Below, piece after piece: positions 51,531 to 59,973 of a stretch of 64,000 nt of DNA. This DNA comes from Bacteroidota bacterium (GTDB taxonomy: Bacteria > Bacteroidota > Bacteroidia > Sphingobacteriales > Sphingobacteriaceae): positions 1-64,000 of the forward strand of contig JAEXHI010000021.1 in assembly GCA_023450085.1 (NCBI GenBank), read 5' to 3'. Every line of letters starts with the position of its first letter. Position 1 is the stretch's first letter. The translations under genes and the position numbers were made by a program. The notes under the pieces are model-generated. The model searched no databases, was not told the origin of the DNA, and was given only the letters and a program-made list of their open reading frames with translations.

Positions 51531-52223
51531 ATGAGCATTGCTGATAACTTATTGAAATATAAAAACGAAATTGAGAGCCAAGGTGTCAAGTTGGTAGCAG
51601 TTTCGAAGAACCATCCCGCAGAAGCGGTAACAGAAGCTTATGAAGCTGGTCAACGTGTTTTTGGGGAAAATTTGGTGCAAGAAATGGTAGATAAGCAAGC
51701 GCAATTACCTGCTGATATTGAATGGCATTTAATTGGTCATTTGCAAACCAATAAAGTAAAATATATTGCACCTTTTGTAAAGCTTATCGAATCGGTAGAT
51801 AGTTTAAAACTACTTAAAGAGATAGATAAACAAGCGGCAAAACACCAACGTGTAATTGATTGCCTACTGCAAATTTATATTGCTGATGAGGAAAGCAAAT
51901 TTGGATTAGGCTTTGATGAAGCTATTGAGTTGTTACGTTCCGAAGAATTTGAAGCGATGAAAAATGTGCGCATTGTAGGTTTAATGGGCATTGCTACCAA
52001 TACCGCTCAAGAGAAACAAACCAGTGCAGAGTTCAATGAGCTTAAGGTACTTTTTGATGGCGTTAAAGTGAGCTTTTTCAGACATGCCGATTACTTTACG
52101 GAAATTTCGATGGGAATGTCTTCCGACTATAAACTAGCCATTGCCGAAGGAAGTACGATGGTAAGAATTGGCAGTAATATTTTTGGAAAGCGTGTAATTA
52201 AGCACTGGAAGAATAAGGAGTAA
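51531..52223 (+). CDS. YggS family pyridoxal-5'-phosphate homeostasis protein
   Basis: This PLP-binding protein of the YggS/PROSC family keeps vitamin B6 and amino-acid pools balanced, and has no known catalytic reaction. The 230-residue TIM-barrel protein carries the PLP lysine Lys26 in VAVSKNHP, the FGENLVQE motif, WHLIGHLQTNK and the phosphate-site region FTEISMGMSSDYKLAIAEGSTMVRIGSNIFG. It is divergent from DUF4296. A purine-rich then CTAA-rich spacer follows it. Confidence 0.93.
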   Translation: MSIADNLLKYKNEIESQGVKLVAVSKNHPAEAVTEAYEAGQRVFGENLVQEMVDKQAQLPADIEWHLIGHLQTNKVKYIAPFVKLIESVDSLKLLKEIDKQAAKHQRVIDCLLQIYIADEESKFGLGFDEAIELLRSEEFEAMKNVRIVGLMGIATNTAQEKQTSAEFNELKVLFDGVKVSFFRHADYFTEISMGMSSDYKLAIAEGSTMVRIGSNIFGKRVIKHWKNKE

Positions 52224-52225
52224 AT

Positions 52226-52420
52226 AGTTAAAAGTCGGAAAGTCCGAAAGTTAAAGAGGTTGAAAGTAAAAAGTAGCAAGTAAAAAATTGGAAGGTTGAA
52301 AAGTAAAAGGTTTACAGAGCGAGTGCAAATTAGCAAGAGTCAAAACACTAACCACTAGCAACTGACCACTAACTACTAAAAACAACTAATCCCTAACTCC
52401 TAACCCCTAATTCCTAAATA
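52226..52420. repeat. Strand-biased low-complexity spacer (purine tract, then CTAA-rich tract)
   Basis: The first part (about 52226-52315) is rich in GAAAGT/AAAAGT repeats, the second (about 52345-52419) in ACTAAC, CCCTAA and CTCCTAA units. The second tract shares ACTAATCCCTAA with the spacer at 55051-55094. It ends seven bases before a start codon. No gene is present. Confidence 0.7.
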
Positions 52421-52426
52421 AAAAAA

Positions 52427-52897
52427 ATGAATATCACACTGAGAAGAGCAACCGCCGAAGACTGTCCCCGATTGTTAGAACTAATTATGGAATTGGCTAT
52501 TTATGAAAAAGCTCCACAAGAAGTAACCGTAACATTGGAAGAGTTTGTGGCCGCTGGTTTTGGTGAAAATCCAGTATGGAAATCTTTTGTAGCCGTTGAT
52601 GGCGAAAACATCGTAGGCCTTGCATTGTTTTATGTGAGATACTCTACTTGGAAAGGTTGTCGTTTATATTTGGAAGACTTTTTGGTTACAGAAAGCTACC
52701 GTGGTAAAGGAATTGGCAAACTGTTGTTTGACCGTGTTGTACAAGAAGCCAAAGACGGTAATTTTAATGGTATGAACTGGCAAGTGCTTGATTGGAATAC
52801 ACCAGCCATTAATTTTTATGATAAGTATGGTGCTGGATATGAAAGCGAGTGGTTAAATGCTTCCTTTTCCAAAGAGCAATTAGAAGCGCTAAATTAA
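52427..52897 (+). CDS. GNAT family N-acetyltransferase (diamine acetyltransferase-like)
   Basis: This 156-residue GNAT protein is similar in layout to spermidine/diamine acetyltransferases. Features are RRATAEDCPRLLELIMELAIYEK at the start, the LYLEDFLVTESYRGKGIGKLLF acetyl-CoA motif, and WQVLDWNTPAINFYDKYGA near the end. The likely substrate is a small amine, based on this family only. Only 11 bases separate its stop from the RsiV-like lipoprotein gene start. Confidence 0.87.
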   Translation: MNITLRRATAEDCPRLLELIMELAIYEKAPQEVTVTLEEFVAAGFGENPVWKSFVAVDGENIVGLALFYVRYSTWKGCRLYLEDFLVTESYRGKGIGKLLFDRVVQEAKDGNFNGMNWQVLDWNTPAINFYDKYGAGYESEWLNASFSKEQLEALN

Positions 52898-52908
52898 ATC
52901 TTATAGAT

Positions 52909-53718
52909 ATGAAAAAAGTTATCTTACCCCTGTTAGCTGTTAGTTTGTTAATGGCCTGTAGAAACGAAAACAAGGACAAAAAAGTAGCCCATGTGATTAC
53001 GGCCGAAAATGATACCCTTACCTATCGTTATGATTCGGTAAAGGTGGTAAGTAATAACTTGGTTAAGCCAGGTGTAAATGCACAAGCAGATACAGCAAAT
53101 GCAGTGGTAAGGTATCCTATTTTTGAAAACGATAGCTTAAACCATTACATTAAAAAACAGGTTTTCGATTATTTTGGGAAAGATGAACACCCTACCGCTT
53201 ACGAAGACGTAGCCAGTAGCTTTATTAGGGGCTATAACGATTTCTACATGCAAAATCCTGGAACGGCACAATGGTGGTATTTACTAATCGATATCAAAGT
53301 AATGCGTCAATTGCACGATTATATCGCCCTAAAGTATATCCATTCTGATTATGCTGGTGGTGCACATGGTAACACCTCTATTTCTTATATCAATTATAAC
53401 CCAAAAACCAATCAACCTATTGTGTTAGATTCGTTGATTTTACGCAATAAAAAAGCTGATTTACTTAAAGTAGCAGAAGGTATATTCAGAAAAAATGAAA
53501 ATATTAGTGCTACAGAACCTTTAGACAAACGTTACTTTTTTACCAATGGGAAATTCTCCTTGCCAGCTGCATTTTATGTGAGCGACAAAGGCCTGACTTT
53601 CCTTTACAATCCATATGAAATTAAAGCATACGCCGAAGGAACTACTGAATTGGTTATCCCTTTTGCAGCCCTTAGCGATATTGCTAAACCACAAACCATC
53701 TTAACTCCTATAGAATAA
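52909..53718 (+). CDS. RsiV-like lipoprotein (DUF4163 / DUF3298)
   Basis: This exported lipoprotein of 269 residues has a signal peptide MKKVILPLLAVSLLMAC ending in lipobox. The next region (about 65-165) matches the DUF4163 (PdaC-like) fold and the last (about 180-265) the DUF3298 domain, with the closing PYEIKAYAEGTTELVIPF motif. The same pair occurs in RsiV anti-sigma factors and related envelope proteins, but no sigma-factor gene is near. I chose ATG 52909 because it yields a clean signal peptide. The frame from 52849 overlaps the GNAT gene. The aspartokinase ATG directly follows its stop. Confidence 0.86.
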   Translation: MKKVILPLLAVSLLMACRNENKDKKVAHVITAENDTLTYRYDSVKVVSNNLVKPGVNAQADTANAVVRYPIFENDSLNHYIKKQVFDYFGKDEHPTAYEDVASSFIRGYNDFYMQNPGTAQWWYLLIDIKVMRQLHDYIALKYIHSDYAGGAHGNTSISYINYNPKTNQPIVLDSLILRNKKADLLKVAEGIFRKNENISATEPLDKRYFFTNGKFSLPAAFYVSDKGLTFLYNPYEIKAYAEGTTELVIPFAALSDIAKPQTILTPIE

Positions 53719-54984
53719 ATGCAAGTATACAAGTTTGGTGGAGCATCCATCAAAAACATCGAAGGAATAAAAAACGTTACTCAAATTATACAGTCGTACG
53801 GCGCAAAAAACTTATTAGTGATCGTATCGGCAATGGACAAAACAACCGATAGACTGCAAGAATTAGCCTTTGCACATATTAATGGTGACGAAAATCAGCA
53901 TCAATTGCTTGAAGACGTTAAGGCATTCCACTTTGATATTATTGGGAAGTTGTTTCTAGATACCAAAAATCCAGTGTATAATGATGTTGCCAATACTTTT
54001 GTAGAAATAGAATGGCTTTTAGAGGAAGACGCGGAGGATAGTGCCGATTACCTTTACGACCAAATTGTTTCTATTGGGGAATTGGTTTCTTCTAAAATTA
54101 TTGCTGCCTATTTAAACCAGCAGGGCACTTTTACCATTTGGCAAGATGCTAGGAATTATATCCAAACAGATAACAATTATCGTGAAGCCAATGTACAGTG
54201 GGATAAAACCACTCATATCATTCAAAAACAATTACCTAGTTATTTAGAACAGGGAGTGGTTTTAACACAGGGTTTTATTGGAGCTACCAGCGAAAACTTT
54301 ACCAGTACTTTAGGTCGTGAAGGTTCTGATTATAGTGCAGCCATTTTTAGTGCGGCACTTGATGCCGAAAAAATGACCATTTGGAAAGATGTACCAGGGG
54401 TACTCAATGCCGACCCTAAATGGTTTGACGAGACAGAGAAAATTCCACAACTCTCCTACCACGATGCCATTGAGCTGACCTATTATGGAGCGACGGTAAT
54501 TCACCCTAAAACCATTAAACCTATACAGAATAAGAGTATCCCTTTGTACGTAAGGTCTTTTATTCATCCCGAAGAAAAAGGTACTGAAATTAGTAGCGAA
54601 GTAACCACTATTCCCGTTCCTTCGTTTATTTTTAAGGTTAATCAAGTGCTTTTATCCATTTCGCCTAAAGACTTTTCGTTCATTATTGAAGAGAACTTGA
54701 GCCACATTTTTGCCATTCTACACAAAAACAAAGTGAAGGTAAATACCATGCTCAACTCGGCCATTAGTTTTTCGGTAAGTGTTGACGAGGATGACCATAA
54801 AATCGAAAACCTGATTAATGATTTATCAGCTGATTTTAAGGTGAAGTACAATAAAAACTTGGAGTTGGTAACTATCCGTTATTACAACCAACAAACCATT
54901 GACAGGGTAACTACAGATAAAAAAGTGTGGTTGGAAGTGAAAAGCCGTAACACCTGCCAAATGGTGATGAAGAATAGAGATTAA
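53719..54984 (+). CDS. Aspartate kinase (monofunctional)
   Basis: Aspartokinase phosphorylates aspartate, the first step toward lysine, threonine and methionine. The 421-residue protein has the ATP-binding KFGGAS motif (residues 5-10), the kinase core with GREGSDYSAA and WKDVPGVLNADPKW, and a C-terminal ACT-like region (about 310-421) for allosteric control. The length and lack of a homoserine dehydrogenase domain show a monofunctional enzyme. Its ATG directly follows the stop codon of the preceding lipoprotein gene. Confidence 0.93.
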   Translation: MQVYKFGGASIKNIEGIKNVTQIIQSYGAKNLLVIVSAMDKTTDRLQELAFAHINGDENQHQLLEDVKAFHFDIIGKLFLDTKNPVYNDVANTFVEIEWLLEEDAEDSADYLYDQIVSIGELVSSKIIAAYLNQQGTFTIWQDARNYIQTDNNYREANVQWDKTTHIIQKQLPSYLEQGVVLTQGFIGATSENFTSTLGREGSDYSAAIFSAALDAEKMTIWKDVPGVLNADPKWFDETEKIPQLSYHDAIELTYYGATVIHPKTIKPIQNKSIPLYVRSFIHPEEKGTEISSEVTTIPVPSFIFKVNQVLLSISPKDFSFIIEENLSHIFAILHKNKVKVNTMLNSAISFSVSVDEDDHKIENLINDLSADFKVKYNKNLELVTIRYYNQQTIDRVTTDKKVWLEVKSRNTCQMVMKNRD

Positions 54985-55050
54985 TTGTTTAGTCGATTGT
55001 TGGATGGTTATCAATTGTTATGCTGTTAGTCAACTTTAAGTGATTTTTAA

Positions 55051-55094
55051 CGACTAACTACTAGTTCCTAGCCCCTAACTACTAATCCCTAATT
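55051..55094. repeat. CTAA-rich tract before methyltransferase gene
   Basis: The tract consists of CTAACTA, CCTAGCCC and CCCTAA units and shares ACTAATCCCTAA (55081-55092) with 52385-52396. It ends one base before the ATG at 55096. Confidence 0.6.
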
Positions 55095-55095
55095 A

Positions 55096-56274
55096 ATGAA
55101 CAAAAATATCTTAAGAAAGGAAGTACAAGATTATATCAACAGCCATTTAAACGCTGATGTGAGTAAAATTGTACTGTCAAAATCTCCCTTTCCTGAGGTA
55201 AGTTCAGCGGAATTGGCCAATCAAATTGCAGCCAAAAAGAAAGCAGAAAAGAAACTGCCTACGTGGTTTAACACCAAAGAGATTTATTACCCCAGTACTC
55301 TATCCATTGAGCAAACTTCATCTGAAGACACAGCGGTATATAAAAGTAGTTTGGTGAACGGTAAACGCCTGATTGACATTACTGCGGGTTTTGGAGTAGA
55401 TAGCTTCTATTTCTCCCAAAAAATGGAGGAAGTTTATAGCTGCGAAATTAATGAAGAACTATCGGCCATTTCTGCCCATAACGCCAAACTACTGAACGCA
55501 AAATCTATTCAATGTCTCTCAACTGATGGATTGGCTTATCTTTCAGAAAATGGAGTAACATTCGATAGCATTTATGCAGACCCAGCCAGAAGAAGTACCA
55601 GTGGAAAAGTATTTAAACTAGCCGATTGTACCCCGAATGTAGTCACTCATTTACCATTACTGCTGAGCAAAGCCGAGCGAATCATCATTAAAACTTCTCC
55701 GTTATTAGACCTTCGAGCTGGATTAACAGAACTACAAAATGTTTCCGAAATTCATATCGTAAGTGTTAAAAACGAATGTAAGGAACTGTTGTGGGTAATT
55801 GATAAGGATTTTAATCAAGAAACAAGGATTGTTTGTGCTACTTTAAATGCAACTGTTAAGCAAATTGAACTGCCCTTGTACGATGACGACAAAGTGGTAT
55901 TGATGGAAAAGGCGGTCAATTCTGGTTATTTATACGAACCCGATACTGCGTTGATGAAAAGTGGCGCTTTTAATGCCGTTGCCAATGCATTTGCTTTAAC
56001 AAAACTTGGTAAACAAAGCCATTTATATTTCTCTGAAGAGCTTAAACAAGACTTTATAGGTCGAATATTTAAGATAACGAAGATTTACTCCCCTAACGAG
56101 CTTAAAAAAGAAAAAGACTTACAAGGAAACGTGATTGTAAGAAACTTCCCTGAACGAGCCGAAAACCTCGTGAAAAAGCTCAAGATAAAGCCCAGCCAAG
56201 AAACCTTTTATCTTTTTACGCAAATACAGCAAGAGTATGTAGTATTTAAAACTGTAATTGAACAGTATTACTGA
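55096..56274 (+). CDS. Class I SAM-dependent methyltransferase with THUMP-like domain
   Basis: This 392-residue protein has a helical N-terminal region (about 1-75), a Rossmann methyltransferase core with the SAM motif LIDITAGFGVDSFYFS and the DPARR motif (in SIYADPARRSTSGKVF), and a C-terminal THUMP-like segment (about 320-390). Such proteins are predicted RNA or protein methylases, but the target is unknown. The start is at 55096, directly after a CTAA-rich tract. Its stop is four bases before the next start codon. Confidence 0.87.
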   Translation: MNKNILRKEVQDYINSHLNADVSKIVLSKSPFPEVSSAELANQIAAKKKAEKKLPTWFNTKEIYYPSTLSIEQTSSEDTAVYKSSLVNGKRLIDITAGFGVDSFYFSQKMEEVYSCEINEELSAISAHNAKLLNAKSIQCLSTDGLAYLSENGVTFDSIYADPARRSTSGKVFKLADCTPNVVTHLPLLLSKAERIIIKTSPLLDLRAGLTELQNVSEIHIVSVKNECKELLWVIDKDFNQETRIVCATLNATVKQIELPLYDDDKVVLMEKAVNSGYLYEPDTALMKSGAFNAVANAFALTKLGKQSHLYFSEELKQDFIGRIFKITKIYSPNELKKEKDLQGNVIVRNFPERAENLVKKLKIKPSQETFYLFTQIQQEYVVFKTVIEQYY

Positions 56275-56278
56275 TGCT

Positions 56279-56782
56279 ATGAATAGCCATCATTTAAAAA
56301 ATATTTCTTCTCATGTAACTATTAATTCGTCTAGCGAAAACATTTGGGATAAGATTACCAATGTAGAAATAGAAGATTTTAGATTTCCTTGGTATTTTAG
56401 ATTAATGAACATCCCCAAGCCAATTAGGGCTAAAATACTAGAAGAAGGTGTTGGTGGTAAAAGAATAGCTTATTTCGATAATAAAAAGACCTTTGTTCAA
56501 GAAATAGTCTCTTGGAAAGAGAATGAAACTTATTCATTTACTTTTAATTCAGAAGACACCTTTAAGGCAGCTTATTTCTTTAATATTTTTAAAGGCATCT
56601 TTAGAATAGCAAAAGGTACTTATTACATCACCACCGTTGATGGACAAAATCAAATAGAACTCCAAACTGATTATTCAATTAAAACTGGATTTGGCTGGCT
56701 GTTAAGTAAGCCCATCCATTTAACACTTACCGTATTCCAAAGCTATCTTTTGAATACGATTAAAGTAACTTCTGAAAGTTAA
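56279..56782 (+). CDS. SRPBCC-like (polyketide cyclase fold) protein
   Basis: This cytoplasmic protein of 167 residues shows the START/SRPBCC layout: an N-terminal strand with SSHVTINSSSENIWDKIT, middle strands and a long C-terminal helix (LTVFQSYLLNTIKVTSES). It would bind a lipid or other hydrophobic ligand, but no specific function can be given. I chose ATG 56279; a TTG at 56258 overlaps the methyltransferase stop. It is co-transcribed with the methyltransferase and followed by a repeat pair. Confidence 0.75.
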   Translation: MNSHHLKNISSHVTINSSSENIWDKITNVEIEDFRFPWYFRLMNIPKPIRAKILEEGVGGKRIAYFDNKKTFVQEIVSWKENETYSFTFNSEDTFKAAYFFNIFKGIFRIAKGTYYITTVDGQNQIELQTDYSIKTGFGWLLSKPIHLTLTVFQSYLLNTIKVTSES

Positions 56783-56799
56783 CCCTAGTGTATTGTCCT

Positions 56800-56985
56800 T
56801 TGTTCTGTCGTTCCGAGGGAAGCGTAGCGACGAGGAATCTCTTAAGCAGCACGTCATCTCGACTGGAACACGGTGGAATGAAGAGATCTTTGGACTATGA
56901 TCACCATTGTATTTTATTCTGTCATTCCGAGGGGAAGCGTAGCGACGAGGAATCTCTCTAGTCATGACGAATAACGTTAAGAAAC
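56800..56985. repeat. Two REP-like GTCATTCCGAGGxGAAGCGTAGCGACGAGGAATCTC repeats
   Basis: One copy runs from about 56808 to 56842 and a second from about 56921 to 56956, with a GTCATCTCGACTGGAACACGG unit near 56850-56893 in between. Fragments of similar repeats occur at 41998-42247 and 46815-46860. No gene is present. Confidence 0.85.
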
Positions 56986-56989
56986 AAAA

Positions 56990-57007
56990 GCCCCGCACAT
57001 GCGAGGC
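56990..57007 (-). terminator. Terminator after secreted protein gene
   Basis: On the minus strand GCCTCGC, loop ATGT and GCGGGGC form a stem with one G-T pair followed by TTTTGTTTC. It lies 25 bases after the stop at 57032. Confidence 0.7.
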
Positions 57008-57031
57008 CTTCCTATTTCTAAATACAATTTC

Positions 57032-57760
57032 TTACTTGGTATTTTTAGCGTTATAATCATTAATCGCTAAGGCTATAGCCTCGGCTTCCTGTGGTTTAAA
57101 AGCTACCTTTTTAGCCATGGCGACCATTTTAGCAGCTAAACCTTTTTTCTTTGTGATAGGTTCGTTACCGTAACCACCCGCTTGATATTTTTCAAAAACT
57201 TCAGGAGTATCTTCAAAGTACTTTAGCAAATCAGCATCAAAAGCATCTTTGACCTTGGTGTCTTGGTCCTTGGTAATTAGAATCTTATATCCAGTTAGCA
57301 ATTCGTTTTGTTTCCCTTTTTTCCATTCTTTGTACTCCTCTTCGGTACCCCAAAAAGCATATACGTCATCAGGGTACGAATAAAATTGATGTGCATTCAT
57401 TCTGCCTTTTGCCAAAAGAGGGAGCATGTGGTCATTAGTACCTAAGCTTTTCAATTGAAGTTTCTCCGTATTCACAAAGTGTATCTTATCATATATGGTT
57501 TCGCCTACCTGATAAGTTTCAAGCTCGTCAACCTTATATTTTTTTGATTTGGCATTGGGATTAGCTGCCAGCTCAGCAGAATCCTTAAACAAGATGTAGC
57601 GTTGGTTAAACCAAGGTTCGTTTTCAAATTTGCCAATTAGGCCTTTGATTTTAGTGCCATCCTTTAAAACGGCACTTCCTTTTAAGAAGGTAATTTGAGC
57701 GTTAGCTAATGTTGCAAATAAAAATATATTGGCAACTAGGAGTAGAAATTTCTTATTCAT
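57032..57760 (-). CDS. Secreted protein of unknown function
   Basis: This 242-residue protein has a clear signal peptide (MNKKFLLLVANIFLFATLANAQ). The mature part begins with a strand-rich segment TFLKGSAVLKDGTKIKGLIGKF, followed by YILFKDSAELAANPNAKSKKYKVDELETYQVG, then a helical C-terminal half. I do not recognise a family. It resembles the exported, mostly beta DUF-type proteins of Bacteroidota that have a KDG(T/K)xxG element. A perfect -7 box lies upstream. Confidence 0.75.
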   Translation of the reverse strand: MNKKFLLLVANIFLFATLANAQITFLKGSAVLKDGTKIKGLIGKFENEPWFNQRYILFKDSAELAANPNAKSKKYKVDELETYQVGETIYDKIHFVNTEKLQLKSLGTNDHMLPLLAKGRMNAHQFYSYPDDVYAFWGTEEEYKEWKKGKQNELLTGYKILITKDQDTKVKDAFDADLLKYFEDTPEVFEKYQAGGYGNEPITKKKGLAAKMVAMAKKVAFKPQEAEAIALAINDYNAKNTK

Positions 57761-57776
57761 TTACGTTAACTTTCAG

Positions 57777-57784
57777 CAAACATA
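57777..57784 (-). promoter_or_regulatory. Bacteroidota -7 box for secreted protein gene
   Basis: TATGTTTG on the minus strand matches TAnnTTTG and lies 16 bases before the ATG at 57760. No TTG -33 element at the usual spacing. Confidence 0.45.
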
Positions 57785-57819
57785 GGCAATTAGCGTAAAT
57801 AAATTTCGGATTAAAAACA

Positions 57820-57843
57820 AAAGTCCTGCATGTGCAGGACTTT
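57820..57843 (-). terminator. Rho-independent terminator after DUF2795 gene
   Basis: AAAGTCCTGCA and TGCAGGACTTT form an 11-bp stem with loop TG. On the minus strand a TTTGTTTTT-like run follows. It ends the DUF2795 transcript. Confidence 0.85.
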
Positions 57844-57851
57844 ATATTTTC

Positions 57852-58073
57852 TTAATATTCATCTTCATTGAAGAAGAAATCATCTTTGGTTGGATAATCT
57901 GGCCAAATTTCTTCGATGGTTTCATAAGGTTCACCATCATCTTCCAGAGCTTGTAGGTTTTCAATAACCTCTACAGGAGCTCCTGAGCGAATGGCATAAT
58001 CAATTAATTCATCTTTAGTTGCTGGCCATGGGGCGTCTTCCAAATGTGATGCTAGTTCTAAGGTCCAATACAT
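57852..58073 (-). CDS. DUF2795 domain protein
   Basis: This small acidic protein of 73 residues matches the DUF2795 family: WTLELASHLEDAPWPATKDELIDYAIRSGAPVEVIENLQAL, followed by an acidic tail (DDFFFNEDEY). DUF2795 members are highly conserved small proteins with no established function. There is no signal peptide. It lies downstream of the PduO gene and ends at a terminator. Confidence 0.85.
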   Translation of the reverse strand: MYWTLELASHLEDAPWPATKDELIDYAIRSGAPVEVIENLQALEDDGEPYETIEEIWPDYPTKDDFFFNEDEY

Positions 58074-58154
58074 ATCGTTAATAAATTATTAATTCGTCAA
58101 TTCTATTTTCGCAAAACATGTGAAAAAAAATGAGCTAAGCAAATATTTTTTCCA

Positions 58155-58706
58155 TTATTTTACTCTAGGCAGCCAAATGTTTTCCACAGCCTTTGCGTCA
58201 TAGCCTAATTTACGGCCTAATATGAACAAATAATCACTTAATCTGTTCAAGTATACTGTAACTTTACTGTCAACAAAACTGCTCTCAGCAAGTGCTACAG
58301 TCAATCTTTCCGCCCTTCTGCAAACACATCTAGCTATATGGCAATAAGATACCGTAGTATTTCCTCCAGGTAAGATAAAATGCTTTAATTCGGGTAAAAC
58401 CTCATTCATTTGGTCTATTTCGGTTTCCAGTAAGGCAATATCCTCGTCCAATAAATCAGGGATTTTCATTTTAGATTTTTCAGGATCAGCCGCTAACGAG
58501 GCACCAACCGTAAAAAGTCTGTCTTGTATTTCTTTTAAGATCAATTGATGATGAGGATCAATTTCCTGACAACCGATCAGTCCGATGTAGGAATTAAGTT
58601 CATCAACAGTACCGTAGCTTTCTATCCGAATATGATGTTTGGCCACACGAGTACCCCCTATAAGGGAAGTAAGACCTTTATCGCCTGTTTTGGTGTATAT
58701 TTTCAT
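58155..58706 (-). CDS. ATP:cob(I)alamin adenosyltransferase, PduO type
   Basis: This enzyme transfers the adenosyl group from ATP to corrinoids to make adenosylcobalamin. The 183-residue PduO-type protein has the ATP-binding N-terminus MKIYTKTGDKGLTSLIGGTRV, the SYGTVDELNSYIG motif and the conserved CVCRRAERLTVAL helix. It is the only cobalamin gene in the window and would serve salvage of imported corrinoids. The gap to the upstream ABC gene is about 93 bases. Confidence 0.93.
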   Translation of the reverse strand: MKIYTKTGDKGLTSLIGGTRVAKHHIRIESYGTVDELNSYIGLIGCQEIDPHHQLILKEIQDRLFTVGASLAADPEKSKMKIPDLLDEDIALLETEIDQMNEVLPELKHFILPGGNTTVSYCHIARCVCRRAERLTVALAESSFVDSKVTVYLNRLSDYLFILGRKLGYDAKAVENIWLPRVK

Positions 58707-58799
58707 GTTTAGAAAGTTATAGGTTTTAAGTAATTAAGTACTACGTTTAGATAGTACGTTACGTATAACGTAATACTTTCAAAGTACTACTTAAAAAAC

Positions 58800-59558
58800 T
58801 TAAACAATATTCTCAAAATCGTTACCGCTTTCCTGAATGGCTTTTAAACGTGGGGAAACTGATTTTACGTCTTCGTTCACGTAATCATTTTCTACTAAAC
58901 CATCGCGCATACGTACAATACGGTGAGCATGCTGAGCAATGTCCTCCTCATGGGTAACCAAAATAATGGTATTTCCTCTACTATGGATTTCTTCCAATAG
59001 GCCCATAATTTCAATGGACGTCTTGGTATCTAAGTTACCTGTTGGCTCATCGGCCAAAATAATAGAAGGATTATTGATCAATGCTCTTGCAACGGCTACC
59101 CTTTGGCGCTGTCCGCCTGATAACTCGTTGGGTTTGTGCGTTACCCTATTACCAAGTCCTACATTTTCCAACGCTGCTTGTGCTCTCTTATCACGTTCCT
59201 TTTTGCTAGCTCCCGCGTAAATTAAAGGCAGGGCTACATTATCTAAAGAAGTTGATCGAGGTAATAGGTTAAAGGTTTGGAAAACGAAACCGATTTCTTT
59301 GTTTCTAACCTCAGCCAATTCATTATCGCTCATGCGGCTCACGTCAGTTCCATTTAGTACATATTGACCTTTGGTTGGGGTATCTAAACAACCTAAAATA
59401 TTCATTAAGGTTGATTTTCCAGAACCCGATGGTCCCATTAGTGCTACGAATTCACCCTTATTGATGCTTAAACTTACTGATTTGAGTGCGTGGATCACTT
59501 CCGTGCCAATCACATATTTCCGGCCAATATCTTTAATGGTAATGAGTTCTTTCTGCAT
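58800..59558 (-). CDS. ABC transporter ATP-binding protein (LolD/MacB type)
   Basis: This 252-residue ATPase subunit has Walker A GPSGSGKST (residues 42-50), Q loop FQTFNLLPRSTSLDNV, signature LSGGQRQRVAVARAL, Walker B IILADEPTGNLDT, and the H loop near LVTHEED. The closest types are the MacB/LolD/FtsE-like ATPases, which power lipoprotein sorting, antimicrobial peptide export or cell-wall processing. No permease gene lies next to it, so the partner is elsewhere. It is downstream of gatC on the same strand. Confidence 0.9.
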   Translation of the reverse strand: MQKELITIKDIGRKYVIGTEVIHALKSVSLSINKGEFVALMGPSGSGKSTLMNILGCLDTPTKGQYVLNGTDVSRMSDNELAEVRNKEIGFVFQTFNLLPRSTSLDNVALPLIYAGASKKERDKRAQAALENVGLGNRVTHKPNELSGGQRQRVAVARALINNPSIILADEPTGNLDTKTSIEIMGLLEEIHSRGNTIILVTHEEDIAQHAHRIVRMRDGLVENDYVNEDVKSVSPRLKAIQESGNDFENIV

Positions 59559-59610
59559 TGCTGTTTTGTTTTTTAGACGAGTATGCTCGTCGCAATGTTA
59601 CAAGCTAATA

Positions 59611-59901
59611 TTATTTTTCGATAATCTTTGGTACCATAAAGAAACGTTCATTGTGCAAAGCAGCATTTTTCAAGCCATCTTCTACACTGATTTCGTTCTT
59701 GGCCACATCTTCTCGCCAAACATTTGCCTCCTCATTCATGTAAACAAGTGGCTTCACTCCTTCCGTATCCAGTTCGTTTAGCTTTTCCATAAAGGTAAGA
59801 ATCTTGTTCATCTCTTTGGTAAGGTGGTCTACCTCGTTATCCTTGATTTCAATTCTTGCCAAATCGGCTACTTTATGTACGGTTTGTTTATCTATTGTCA
59901 T
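59611..59901 (-). CDS. gatC: Asp-tRNA(Asn)/Glu-tRNA(Gln) amidotransferase subunit GatC
   Basis: GatC is the small helical subunit that stabilises GatAB, which converts Glu-tRNA(Gln) or Asp-tRNA(Asn) to the correct amidated form. The 96-residue protein shows TVHKVADLARIEIKDNE, ILTFMEKLNELDTEGVKPLVY and the C-terminal LKNAALHNERFFMVPKIIEK motifs. gatA and gatB are not in the window, so the operon is split as in other Bacteroidota. The preceding gene is a PlsC acyltransferase. Confidence 0.93.
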   Translation of the reverse strand: MTIDKQTVHKVADLARIEIKDNEVDHLTKEMNKILTFMEKLNELDTEGVKPLVYMNEEANVWREDVAKNEISVEDGLKNAALHNERFFMVPKIIEK

Positions 59902-59973
59902 TCTACTTTTTATAGTTGTACATTCTGAGTAGTGCGTTGTAAAGTGTAAAACTCAGAACTTATTACATAAAAC

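Noticed and set aside
52345..52419. Telomere-like CCCTAA array
   Set aside because: The units are irregular, short and internal to a bacterial chromosome; they fit a low-complexity leader.
59576..59591. GACGAG/CTCGTC palindrome as terminator after gatC
   Set aside because: On the minus strand it is followed by an A run, not T, so it does not fit a terminator for gatC; it may only be a chance palindrome in the ABC gene leader.
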